This document shows positions 28,522-37,152 of a DNA stretch of 64,000 nt, piece by piece (position 1 is the stretch's first letter; each line of letters opens with the position of its first letter). The position numbers were made by a program, and so were the translations under genes. Origin of the DNA: Burkholderia thailandensis E264 (lineage in GTDB: Bacteria; Pseudomonadota; Gammaproteobacteria; Burkholderiales; Burkholderiaceae); contig NC_007651.1 of the NCBI RefSeq assembly GCF_000012365.1, forward strand, positions 682,001 through 746,000. The letters are read 5' to 3'. The notes under the pieces are model-generated. The model was not told the DNA's origin and ran no database searches. It saw only the letters and a list, made by a program, of their open reading frames with translations.

Positions 28522-28818
28522 TCGGCGCATCGCCCGAATGCGGCACGCGGTGCGTGCGGTTCGAGATGGGCGCTGCATCGTGCGAGGCGATCGTTGTCGC
28601 GGCCGCCGTGCTTCGTGTCGCTTCGCGAATTCGTAAGCGATCGTTGCGTTGACGCGTGACGCGTGACGCCCGCGCGAGTATCGAACGATCGCCCGGCGAT
28701 CCTGACCATCGATATTCGACGGGCGTTTGGGACGCGTGCCCGGGCAATGCGCTCGCGCGCCCGCGTTCGCTCGCGCGGCGTTCTTGTCGCCGGCTCTGTC
28801 CAGCCGCAGCCGCGTTCG
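28522..28818. other. Intergenic region, nothing recognised
   Basis: About 300 bp between convergent genes. It contains a tandem ACGCGTG near 28655 and no terminator that I can support. Confidence 0.4.
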
Positions 28819-29013
28819 TCAATGCTCGGTCGAATCGCCGCCGCCGGGCGGCGCGGACTGCCCAGGCGTATCGCCGCCGCCGGGCGCGTCCGGCGCCGAT
28901 GCGCCCCCGTCCTGCTTCTTGAGGGTGTGCTCGACCGCATGTTGGGCGGCCGGCACGACGACGGTCGGAAAGAGCACCGCGAGGGCGACCCACAGCACGA
29001 CACCTGCAACCAT
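28819..29013 (-). CDS. Small single-span membrane protein
   Basis: A 64-residue protein: one hydrophobic helix at the start (MVAGVVLWVALAVLFPTVVV) followed by an acidic, Gly/Pro-rich tail (GGASAPDAPGGGDTPG and a near repeat). A CCGGAG ribosome site lies 8 bases before the ATG at 29013. The tail contains two similar APxGGGDTPGQSAPPGGGDS-like units, probably disordered. No family recognised. Confidence 0.6.
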   Translation of the reverse strand: MVAGVVLWVALAVLFPTVVVPAAQHAVEHTLKKQDGGASAPDAPGGGDTPGQSAPPGGGDSTEH

Positions 29014-29404
29014 GATCGATCTCCGGAAGAATCGCGCGGCACCGGCGCGCGCATCGGTGTGAATCGATGGCGCGCGGATGCCGCGTGCGGATGCGTCGGC
29101 GCCGCGCGTGTCGATGTCGGACGAACGCGCGTCGTGCCGACGCGCGCCGTGCGGGCCGCGCCGCGCTCGACCCGGGCGGCCGATGGATGACTCGATGCAT
29201 CCGCAAGACGCACGCGCGGCCGTCGCGCTCGCACCGATATCGTGCAAGCCGCACGCAGGGCGGCACGGGAAACGCCGGCTCGCCCGGCGCAACGCGCGTG
29301 ACGGGATACCGCGATCACTGTACGGGCAACGCCGCGCCGCCGTTTGATCGAACTCAATCGGACCGGAAAACGCTCGGACTGCGAAGCGACGGCGTGAACG
29401 GGCG
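29014..29404. other. Intergenic region, nothing recognised
   Basis: About 390 GC-rich bases between a small membrane-protein gene and the ABC operon; frames here have no credible product. Confidence 0.4.
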
Positions 29405-30769
29405 CTAGCCGTGCGCGTCGTCCTCGTCGCGGCGGAACACGCGCGCGTCGTCGTCATAGTCGTAGAGGCCCGCGAAGCGTCCCCAATCGATCGCGACGCG
29501 CAGCGTATTCGCCGCATCGAGCGGATTCAACCGGTCGAGCAGTTCGAGCTCGAAGCGCTCGCGCGGCGCCTGATGGCCGGCGCGCTCGTCGAGCACCTGG
29601 CGGATGTGCGCGGCGAGCGGAACGAAGTGCTCGAGATGCTCGCGAAACAAGCGCTTGCGCTCGCCCGCGTCGCCCTGCGCGTACACGCGGCCCGCGGCCG
29701 TGAGTCGCAGCGCGCCGTCGCGCAGCTCGGCGAACTCGAGCACATGCAGCGCGGCGGCGAGCGGCAGCAAATCGTTGATCGGCATCGCGAGCGCGGACGC
29801 GAGCCGCGGCAATTCCGCGCAGCCGTCGCGCGCATGCCGGACGAACGCGTCGACGAAGCCGTCGAGCCGGTGGCTCGACACGTTCGGCAGCCGTTGCGCC
29901 GGAACCCCAGGCTTGCCGTTTCGTGCGGCGACCGCATCGGCGATGCGCGACGTGAGCGCGGCGTAGATGTCGTCGACGATGCGCTGCAGTTCCGGATCGA
30001 GCCGGTTGCGCGGATGGCCGAGCGGAATCGGCACCTCCGCGAGGATGTGGCCGGGGTGCGCACCGAGCACGAGAATCCGGTCGCACATCAGCACCGCTTC
30101 CTCGATGTTGTGCGTGACCATCAGCACCGCGTCGATCGGCAACTGGCGCGCGTGCCAAAGATCGAGAAAATCGGTGCGCAGCGTGTCGGCCGTCAGCACG
30201 TCGAGCGCGGAGAACGGTTCGTCCATCAGGAGCAGCGACGGATCGCCGACGAGCGCGCGCGCGAAGCCGACGCGCTGGCGCATGCCGCCCGACAGCTCGC
30301 GCGGATACGCGGATTCGAACCCGTCGAGCCCGATCAGCGCGATCGCGGACATCACGCGTGCGCGCGCTTCGTCCGGCGGCACACGAATCGCGTCGAGCCC
30401 GAGCTCGACGTTCTCGCTGACCGTGAGCCACGGATAGAGCGCGAACGTCTGGAACACCACGCCAATGCCGGCCGCGGGGCCTTCGAGCGGCGCGCCGCGA
30501 TATTCGACGCGCCCGCTGCTCGGCTTCACGAGTCCCGCCGCGATGCGCAGCAGCGTCGACTTGCCGGAGCCCGAGCGGCCGAGCAGGCCGAGGATCTCGC
30601 CTTCGCGGACCGTCAGGTCGATGTCGGCGAGCACGGGCAGCGCCGCGCCCGACGGCTTCGCGAACGACATGCTGACGCCGTGCAGCGCGACGACGGGCGC
30701 GCGGGCGTCGCGCGCGTCGCTATCGAAGGCGGGAGGCTGGGCGGAGGCGGGGCGCGTCGGCGTGGACAT
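29405..30769 (-). CDS. ABC transporter ATPase of nitrate/sulfonate/taurine type with C-terminal regulatory domain
   Basis: A 454-residue ATP-binding subunit. The first about 260 residues are the ABC domain: Walker A GRSGSGKS, Q-loop VVFQTFAL, signature LSGGM, Walker B LLLMDEPF and switch His in VTHN. The remaining about 180 residues form an extra domain (AAA-associated type), seen in a subfamily of NitT/TauT-like importers and possibly regulatory. The start at 30769 (MSTPTRPASAQPP) lies 8 bp after the stop of the permease gene, so the two are coupled. Substrate is unknown and no periplasmic binding protein gene is adjacent. Confidence 0.93.
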   Translation of the reverse strand: MSTPTRPASAQPPAFDSDARDARAPVVALHGVSMSFAKPSGAALPVLADIDLTVREGEILGLLGRSGSGKSTLLRIAAGLVKPSSGRVEYRGAPLEGPAAGIGVVFQTFALYPWLTVSENVELGLDAIRVPPDEARARVMSAIALIGLDGFESAYPRELSGGMRQRVGFARALVGDPSLLLMDEPFSALDVLTADTLRTDFLDLWHARQLPIDAVLMVTHNIEEAVLMCDRILVLGAHPGHILAEVPIPLGHPRNRLDPELQRIVDDIYAALTSRIADAVAARNGKPGVPAQRLPNVSSHRLDGFVDAFVRHARDGCAELPRLASALAMPINDLLPLAAALHVLEFAELRDGALRLTAAGRVYAQGDAGERKRLFREHLEHFVPLAAHIRQVLDERAGHQAPRERFELELLDRLNPLDAANTLRVAIDWGRFAGLYDYDDDARVFRRDEDDAHG

Positions 30770-30777
30770 GGCGTCAC

Positions 30778-32511
30778 CTAGTCGAGACGGGAGCGGCGTT
30801 CGGCGAACGCATAGAGCGGCCGCCACATCAGACGATTCATCGCGATCACGAGCAGCGACATCGCGGCGACGCCGAGCGCGATCCGCGGATAGTCGCCCGC
30901 CGCGGTCGTCCGAGCGACGTACGCGCCGAGGCCGGACGCGTCGAGCGTCGTCGGTCCCCAGCCGACCAGCTCCGATACGATGCTCGCGTTCCATGCGCCG
31001 CCCGACGCGGTGATCGCGCCCGTCACGTAGTACGGCAGGATGCCGGGCAGCACGATCTCGCGCCACCATGTGGGCGTGCGCACGCGCAGGCTCGCCGCCG
31101 CTTCTTTCAGATCGTCGGGAAACGCGCTCGCGCCGGCGATCACGTTGAACAGGATGTACCACTGCGTGCCGAGGATCATCAGCGGACTGAGCCAGATCGC
31201 GGGCGCGAGCCTGAAGCGCACGATCGCGAATACCGCGAGCGGGAACAGCAGGTTCGCGGGGAACGCGGCGAGGAACTGCGCGACGGGCTGCACGAGGGCG
31301 GTCGCGCGAGGCCGCAGTCCGATCAGCACGCCGGCCGGCACCCAGACGGCCGTCGCGATGCCGATCAGCACGAGCACGCGCGCGAGCGTGAGCGCGCCGT
31401 TGCGCGCGACGTCGGCGACGTCGGACCACGACAGCGCGGGCGCCGCGATTCGCAAGAGCGCGGCGCCGGCATAGAGGGCGCCCGCCGCGCATAGCGAAAA
31501 CCAGACGACGCGCCCGGCGCGCCGCGACAGCGAGCGCTCGCGCGCCGACAGGCGCACGCCGAGCGACAGGCGCGCGCGCGCCGCGCGATGCAGCATCGCG
31601 CCGAGCGGCGCGCCGACGCGTTGCGGCAGGCTCGCGCGATGCAGCAGATCCAGAAGCCAGCTGCGCGGCGCGGGGCCGCTCACGGTCTGATCGCAGCGGA
31701 ACTTGTGCGCCCATGCGACCATCGGCCTGAACAGCAACTGATCGTAGAGCACGATCGCGATCGTCATCGCGGCGATCGCGAAGCCGATGGCGGCCAGGTT
31801 GCGCTCGGCGATCGCGCGCGCGACGTAGGCGCCGACGCCGGGCAGCGCGATGCGCAGATCGCCGACGGAGATCGCCTCCGACGCGACGACGAAGAACCAG
31901 CCGCCCGACATCGACATCATCGCGTTCCACACGAGGCCCGGCATCGCGAACGGCACCTCGAGCCGCCAGAAGCGCTGCCAGCCCGTGTGCCGCAGGCTGC
32001 GGCTCGCCTCGTCGAGATCGCGCGGCACCGTGCGCAGCGACTGATAGAAGCTGAACGCCATGTTCCACGCCTGGCTCGTGAAGATCGCGAAAATCGCCGC
32101 GAGCTCCGCGCCGAACGTGCTGCCGGGCGCGATCGACAGGAAGAACACGACGGTGAACGACAGGTAGCCGAGAATCGGCACCGACTGCAGCACGTCGAGA
32201 AGCGGGATCAGCACGGCCTCCGCCGCGCGGCTTTTCGCGGCGAGGCTCGCGTATGCGAACGTGAACACGAACGACGCGCCGAGCGCGGCGAGCATGCGCA
32301 GCACGGTGCGCAGCGTGTAGCCCGGCAGCGCGAGCGGCGACAGCGAGATCGCCTCGGGCCGCGCGGCTCCGAGCGGCAGCGCCATCTGGCGCGCGCCGGA
32401 GCCGAGCACGACGATGAGCGCGAGCACGAGCAGCAGCGCGACCGCGTCGCGCCATCCGAGCGTGCGCAGTCGCCAGCGCCCGCTGGTCAGCAGGTCGGCA
32501 TGATGCTCCAT
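30778..32511 (-). CDS. Fused double ABC permease (NitT/TauT type)
   Basis: A 577-residue inner-membrane protein containing two BPD-type permease units in one chain. Each has an EAA loop that contacts the ATPase: PRDLDEASRSLRHTGWQRFW (first half) and DDLKEAAASLRVRTPTWWRE (second half). Most importers of this type use two copies of a single permease, so the fusion is notable. The ATG at 32511 has GAGGTG five bases upstream and is preferred over a GTG at 32517. It is the first gene of a two-gene operon with the ATPase. Confidence 0.92.
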   Translation of the reverse strand: MEHHADLLTSGRWRLRTLGWRDAVALLLVLALIVVLGSGARQMALPLGAARPEAISLSPLALPGYTLRTVLRMLAALGASFVFTFAYASLAAKSRAAEAVLIPLLDVLQSVPILGYLSFTVVFFLSIAPGSTFGAELAAIFAIFTSQAWNMAFSFYQSLRTVPRDLDEASRSLRHTGWQRFWRLEVPFAMPGLVWNAMMSMSGGWFFVVASEAISVGDLRIALPGVGAYVARAIAERNLAAIGFAIAAMTIAIVLYDQLLFRPMVAWAHKFRCDQTVSGPAPRSWLLDLLHRASLPQRVGAPLGAMLHRAARARLSLGVRLSARERSLSRRAGRVVWFSLCAAGALYAGAALLRIAAPALSWSDVADVARNGALTLARVLVLIGIATAVWVPAGVLIGLRPRATALVQPVAQFLAAFPANLLFPLAVFAIVRFRLAPAIWLSPLMILGTQWYILFNVIAGASAFPDDLKEAAASLRVRTPTWWREIVLPGILPYYVTGAITASGGAWNASIVSELVGWGPTTLDASGLGAYVARTTAAGDYPRIALGVAAMSLLVIAMNRLMWRPLYAFAERRSRLD

Positions 32512-32883
32512 GGCCACCTCGGTTCGAATGGTCGCGCACCATCGTCGGCGAAGGCGCGGCGCGCGCGCTTGACGTGCGTCAAAGGCGTCGCAGCGCGGTT
32601 CGTTCTACGCCGCGCGCGGCGCCGTCCCGCACAGGCCGGAAATGAAGCGCGCGCATGCGTGCGGATCGGGTTATTCGCACTGCAACTTCCGCGCGGAGCG
32701 CGTAAATTGAAAGAGACGCGCCGTTCGTGAGCGACGGCGCGACCGCGGCCGAGATCGTTGACACAACGCAACGTTTCGGCGAAGCCGCGGTCGACAATGA
32801 CCAGTCAGCCGCCCTGCGCGGCGTCGCGCGACGGCACGCCGCGAACGACGCGCGGCGCCGCGGCGGTCGTCAGGAGACGATTC
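32512..32883. other. Divergent intergenic region
   Basis: About 370 bp between the ABC operon and the erythromycin-esterase-family gene. It ends with a CAGGAG ribosome site (about 32870-32875). No operator motif is clear. Confidence 0.4.
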
Positions 32884-34212
32884 ATGCATCCTGCGAAAAC
32901 GCCCTTTCTCGCCGTGCGGGATCTCGCGCGCCGGTTGCGCGGCGATGCGGCCGATTTCGATGCGTTGATCGACATGGCCGACGATGCCGACGTGGTGCTG
33001 CTCGGCGAATCGACGCACGGCACCGACGAGTTCTACCGGATGCGCGCGCGGATCACCGCGCGCCTCGTCGACGAATGCGGTTTCGACACCATTGCGATCG
33101 AGGGCGACTGGCCCGACGCGTGGCGCGTGAATCGCTACGTGCAGGGCGACGCCGCGATCGCGGATGCGGATGCGGCGCTCGCGGACTTTACGCGTTTTCC
33201 CGCATGGATGTGGCGCAATCGCCCGATGCGCGAATTCGTCGGATGGCTGCGCGAGCGCAACGCGACGCTGCCGCGGCAATCGCGCTCGGGCGTCTACGGG
33301 CTCGACCTGTACAGCCTGTATCGCTGCGCCGACGCGGTGATCCGCTATCTCGACGACGTCGATCCCGGGCAGGCCGAGCTCGCGCGGCAGCGCTACGCGG
33401 CGCTCGATCACGTGCGCGAGCCGAGCGCATACGGCTACGCGGTCGCCTCCGGCGCGCGGCCCGCCGCGACGGCCGGCGCGCTCGAGCAACTGCGGCAATT
33501 GCGCGAGCGCGAAGCGGCGTATCTCGCGCACGACGGCATCGACGCGCTCGATGTGCTCGATGCGCAATTCTTCGCGGAGCACAACGCGCAGGTCGTCGTC
33601 AATGCGGAAGCCTATTACCGCGCGATGTTCGGATCGCGCGCGAACACGTGGAATCTGCGCGACGCGCACATGCGCGACACGCTGTTCGCGCTGCGCCGCC
33701 ATCGCGTGCGCGGCGGCGGCGCCGGGCGCGCGGTCGTGTGGGCGCACAACTCGCACGTCGGCGACGCGCGCGCAACCGAGATGCACCTGCGCGGCGAATG
33801 GACGCTCGGCCAGCTCGTGCGCGAGGCGCTCGGCGAGCGCGCACTGTCGATCGGCTTCACCGCGTACACGGGCCACGTGTCGGCCGCGTCGCACTGGGAC
33901 GGCGACGTCGAGCAGAAATGGATGCGCCCCGCGCTGCCCGGCAGCTACGAACATCTGTTTCACGCGACCGGGCTCGACCGCTTCTTCCTGCCGCTGCGCG
34001 AGACGGTCGCGCAGCCGCTCGGCGAAGCGCTGCTCGAGCGCGCGATAGGCGTGATCTATCTGCCGCAGACGGAGCGCGGCAGCCACTATTTCGTGTCGTC
34101 GATCACGGGACAGTTCGACGCGCTGTTCCATCTCGACGAAACGAGCCCGCTCGAACCGCTCGCGCCGCCCGGCGCGTGGCATCCGCGCGAGGAGCCGGTG
34201 TCCGCGCCGTGA
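32884..34212 (+). CDS. Erythromycin esterase family protein
   Basis: A 442-residue protein of the Ere/SuccA-like family. It has the expected active-site pattern: Glu42 and His45 in LGESTHGTDEF, Glu73 in AIEGDWPDAW, and a later His in WAHNSHVGD. Ere enzymes open macrolide lactones, but most chromosomal members have unknown substrates. The ATG at 32884 (MHPAKTPFLAV) has a CAGGAG site 8 bases upstream and is preferred over 32758. It leads a plus-strand cluster with a hydrolase, nicotinate phosphoribosyltransferase and a phosphoribosyltransferase, which suggests a metabolite-repair or salvage role rather than antibiotic resistance. Confidence 0.88.
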   Translation: MHPAKTPFLAVRDLARRLRGDAADFDALIDMADDADVVLLGESTHGTDEFYRMRARITARLVDECGFDTIAIEGDWPDAWRVNRYVQGDAAIADADAALADFTRFPAWMWRNRPMREFVGWLRERNATLPRQSRSGVYGLDLYSLYRCADAVIRYLDDVDPGQAELARQRYAALDHVREPSAYGYAVASGARPAATAGALEQLRQLREREAAYLAHDGIDALDVLDAQFFAEHNAQVVVNAEAYYRAMFGSRANTWNLRDAHMRDTLFALRRHRVRGGGAGRAVVWAHNSHVGDARATEMHLRGEWTLGQLVREALGERALSIGFTAYTGHVSAASHWDGDVEQKWMRPALPGSYEHLFHATGLDRFFLPLRETVAQPLGEALLERAIGVIYLPQTERGSHYFVSSITGQFDALFHLDETSPLEPLAPPGAWHPREEPVSAP

Positions 34213-34237
34213 CGGCGAAGCGGACGTGGAGAAGGCA

Positions 34238-34915
34238 ATGCAGATTCAGGAAGTACGGATACCTATCGGAAAAGTCGAGCTGAACGGGCTGCTCGCGGTG
34301 CCCGAACGTGCGTCCGGCATCGTCGTGTTCGCGCACGGCAGCGGCAGCAGCCGGCTCAGCCCGCGCAATCAGGAAGTCGCGGCGGTGCTGCAGCGTGCGG
34401 GGCTCGCGACGCTCCTGTTCGATTTGCTGACGATCGAGGAGCAGCGGCGCGACGCGGTGACGGCCGAGTACCGGTTCGCGATCGCGTTTCTCGCGCGCCG
34501 GCTCGTCAGCGCGCTCGACTGGCTGCGCGAGCGGCCGGATGTCGGCGGGCTGCCCGTCGGCCTGTTCGGTGCAAGCACGGGCGCGGCGGCGGCGCTGATC
34601 GCGGCGAATGCGCGCGGCCGCGCCGTGCGCGCGGTCGTCTCGCGCGGCGGGCGCCCCGATCTCGCGGGCGACGCGCTGCCGCGCGTGCGCGTGCCGACGC
34701 TGCTCATCGTCGGCGAGCGCGACGACGAAGTGCTCCGGCTGAACCGCGTCGCGGCCGGCTGGCTGATCGGCGAATCGAAGCTCGTCGTCGTGCCGGGCGC
34801 GACGCACCTGTTCGAGGAGCCGGGCACGCTCGACGAAGTCGCGCGCGTCGCGGCCGACTGGTTCGTCGCGCATCTCGGCGACGGCCGGCGGCCGCCCGAA
34901 GGGACGCGAAGATGA
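34238..34915 (+). CDS. Alpha/beta hydrolase (dienelactone-hydrolase-like)
   Basis: A 225-residue alpha/beta hydrolase. The nucleophile Ser sits in LFGASTGAAAAL, Asp is expected in GERDDEV and His in GATHLFEEPG; the oxyanion region is FAHGSGSS. The ATG at 34238 (MQIQEVRIPIGKVEL) has a GGAG site, while a GTG at 34226 is a less likely start. It begins 25 bp after the esterase-family gene and its stop overlaps the start of the next gene by four bases (ATGA), showing translational coupling with nicotinate phosphoribosyltransferase. Substrate unknown. Confidence 0.88.
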   Translation: MQIQEVRIPIGKVELNGLLAVPERASGIVVFAHGSGSSRLSPRNQEVAAVLQRAGLATLLFDLLTIEEQRRDAVTAEYRFAIAFLARRLVSALDWLRERPDVGGLPVGLFGASTGAAAALIAANARGRAVRAVVSRGGRPDLAGDALPRVRVPTLLIVGERDDEVLRLNRVAAGWLIGESKLVVVPGATHLFEEPGTLDEVARVAADWFVAHLGDGRRPPEGTRR

Positions 34916-36273
34916 CGAAGCCCGTGCGCGACGGCGCGCTGCTCGCCGACCTGTACGAATTCACGATGCTGCAGTCGTATTTCGATTGCGGGATGAACGA
35001 CACGGCGACGTTCGAGCTCTTCGTGCGCAAGCTGCCCGCGCATCGAAACTTCCTGATGGCGGCGGGGCTCGAGCAGGCGCTCGATTATCTGGCGGCGCTT
35101 GCGCTCGAGCCCGACGAGATCGAGGCGCTCGCGAGCACGGGGCTCTTCAGCGACGGCTTTCTCGCATCGCTCGAATCGCTGCGCTTCACGGGCTCGGTGC
35201 GCGCGATGCGCGAAGGCACGGTGTTCTTCGCCGACGAGCCGATCCTGCAAGTCACCGCGCCGATGCGCGAGGCGCAACTGATCGAGAGCCGCGTGATGAA
35301 CCTGCTGCATTACGAATCGATCGTCGCGAGCAAGGCCGCGCGCGCGGTGCTCGCGGCGCCCGGCAGGACGCTCGTCGATTTCGGGCTGCGCCGCGCGCAC
35401 GGCGCCGAGGCCGCGCTGCTGTCGGCGCGAGCGAGCTACGTCGCGGGCTTCGCGGGCACGGCGACGCTGCTCGCCGGCTTGCGCTACGGGATTCCGACGT
35501 ACGGCACGATGGCGCATTCGTATGTGCAGGCGCACGACGACGAATCGCTCGCGTTCGAGCATTTCGCACGCTCGTTCCCGCGCAACGCGATGCTGCTCGT
35601 CGACACATACGACACCGAGGCCGCCGTGGGCAAGGTCATCGACGTGGCGAGGAAGCTCGCGCGCGAAGGCGTCGAAGTGAAGGGCGTGCGGCTCGACAGC
35701 GGCGATCTCGCGCAGCACGCGATGCGCGTGCGCGCGATGTTCGATCGCGCGGGGCTCGACCGGGTGACGATCTTCGCGAGCGGCAATCTCGACGAGTACA
35801 GGCTCGCCGAGTTGATCGGCAAGGGCGCACCGATCGACGGCTTCGGCGTGGGCACGCGAATGAACACGTCGGCGGACGCGCCGTATGCGGACTGCGCGTA
35901 CAAGCTGACCGAATACGCGGGCGTGCCGCGCCGCAAGCGCTCGGAGGGCAAGGCAACGTGGCCCGGGCGCAAGCAGGTGTACCGCCGCTATCGCGACGAC
36001 GGCCTGCTCGACGGCGATTGTCTCGCGCTGCATGACGATGTGCGCCCGGGCGTCGCGCTGCTCGCGCCGGTGATGATCGCCGGCGAGCGCGTCGCGCCCT
36101 CGCCGAGCCTTGCCGACGTCCGCGCGCACGCGCGCGCGCAGCTCGACGCGCTGCCCGCGGCGTTGCGCGATCTCGCGCGCGCGGCCGAGTATCCGGTCGC
36201 CGTGACCGGCACGTTGACGGCGCTCGCGCAACGGCTCGACTCGCCGGCGGCGGGCGATGCGTCGCGCGCGTAG
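34912..36273 (+). CDS. pncB: Nicotinate phosphoribosyltransferase
   Basis: Makes nicotinate mononucleotide from nicotinate and PRPP in NAD salvage. The 453-residue product starts with the conserved DLYEFTMLQSYFDCGM segment and carries FELFVRKLP, DFGLRRAHG and the phosphate-binding stretch VRLDSGDL followed by IFASGNLDE. The start at 34912 overlaps the hydrolase stop by four bases. Members of this length (about 450) form the subgroup found in phosphoribosyltransferase clusters, distinct from the about 400-residue PncB of E. coli. Confidence 0.92.
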   Translation: MTKPVRDGALLADLYEFTMLQSYFDCGMNDTATFELFVRKLPAHRNFLMAAGLEQALDYLAALALEPDEIEALASTGLFSDGFLASLESLRFTGSVRAMREGTVFFADEPILQVTAPMREAQLIESRVMNLLHYESIVASKAARAVLAAPGRTLVDFGLRRAHGAEAALLSARASYVAGFAGTATLLAGLRYGIPTYGTMAHSYVQAHDDESLAFEHFARSFPRNAMLLVDTYDTEAAVGKVIDVARKLAREGVEVKGVRLDSGDLAQHAMRVRAMFDRAGLDRVTIFASGNLDEYRLAELIGKGAPIDGFGVGTRMNTSADAPYADCAYKLTEYAGVPRRKRSEGKATWPGRKQVYRRYRDDGLLDGDCLALHDDVRPGVALLAPVMIAGERVAPSPSLADVRAHARAQLDALPAALRDLARAAEYPVAVTGTLTALAQRLDSPAAGDASRA

Positions 36274-36399
36274 CGCGGCGCGCGCGGGCCGCGCTACGCG
36301 CATTGGCGCGAATCGTCGCCGGTCGCCGCATGCATCGGTATGCAGTCGAACGGGCCGCAGGGGCGAGACCGTTGTCCGCGCCGCGGCGAAGGAGGCGTG

Positions 36400-37098
36400 A
36401 TGGACGATTATTTTCGCGATCGCGTTGATGCGGGCAGGCAACTCGCCGCGCATCTCGCCGATTATGCGCACCGCGACGACGTCGTCGTGCTCGCGCTGCC
36501 GCGCGGCGGCGTGCCGGTCGCGTTCGAAGTCGCGAAGGCGCTGCGCGCGCCGCTCGACGTGCTGATCGTCAGGAAGCTCGGCGCGCCCGGCAATCCGGAA
36601 CTCGCGATGGGCGCGATCGCGGCGGGCGGCATCGTGCTGCTCGAGCAATCGGTGCTGCACGCGATGCGCGTGACCGACCGCGAGCTGGCCGACACGATCG
36701 AGCGCGAGCGCGGCGAGCTCGCCCGGCGCGAAGCCGCGTATCGCGACGGCCGCGCACCGCCCGCGGTCGAAGGGCGCACCGTGATCGTCGTCGACGACGG
36801 CATCGCGACGGGCTCGACGATGCTCGCCGCGCTCGAGGCGGTGCGTGCGCGCAAGCCGGCGAAGCTCGTCGCGGCGGTGCCCGTCGCGTCGCCGAGCAGC
36901 GCGCAGAAGGTGAAGGCGGCGGCGGACGCGATCGTCTGCGTGATGCGGCCGGATTGGCTGATGGGCATCGGCCAGTTCTATCGCAACTTCGATCAGACGA
37001 GCGACGACGAGGTGTGCGCGCTGCTCGAGCGCGCGCGCGAGTGGGCGCAGGCGGGCGGAAAGAACGCGCCGCCGGCGCAAGCCGGGGCCGAGGATTGA
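36400..37098 (+). CDS. Phosphoribosyltransferase domain protein
   Basis: A 232-residue type I phosphoribosyltransferase with the PRPP loop VIVVDDGIATGSTM (about 130-143) and the phosphate-side loop ALPRGGVPVAFEV near residue 30. The base or acceptor is unknown; such proteins often sit beside stress or dormancy genes. An AAGGAGG site five bases before the ATG at 36400 fixes the start. It follows pncB by 126 bp on the same strand and probably belongs to the same cluster. Confidence 0.88.
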   Translation: MDDYFRDRVDAGRQLAAHLADYAHRDDVVVLALPRGGVPVAFEVAKALRAPLDVLIVRKLGAPGNPELAMGAIAAGGIVLLEQSVLHAMRVTDRELADTIERERGELARREAAYRDGRAPPAVEGRTVIVVDDGIATGSTMLAALEAVRARKPAKLVAAVPVASPSSAQKVKAAADAIVCVMRPDWLMGIGQFYRNFDQTSDDEVCALLERAREWAQAGGKNAPPAQAGAED

Positions 37099-37152
37099 AG
37101 ACGGGGCGATCGAGGGCGGCGATCGGCGCGGCGCGCGCCCGCGCCGGAACGC

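Noticed and set aside
29405..32542. Single fused ATPase-permease protein of over 1000 residues
   Set aside because: The frame open across both genes gives sense only in the ATPase part; the permease is encoded in a different frame, with a stop and an 8-bp gap between the genes.
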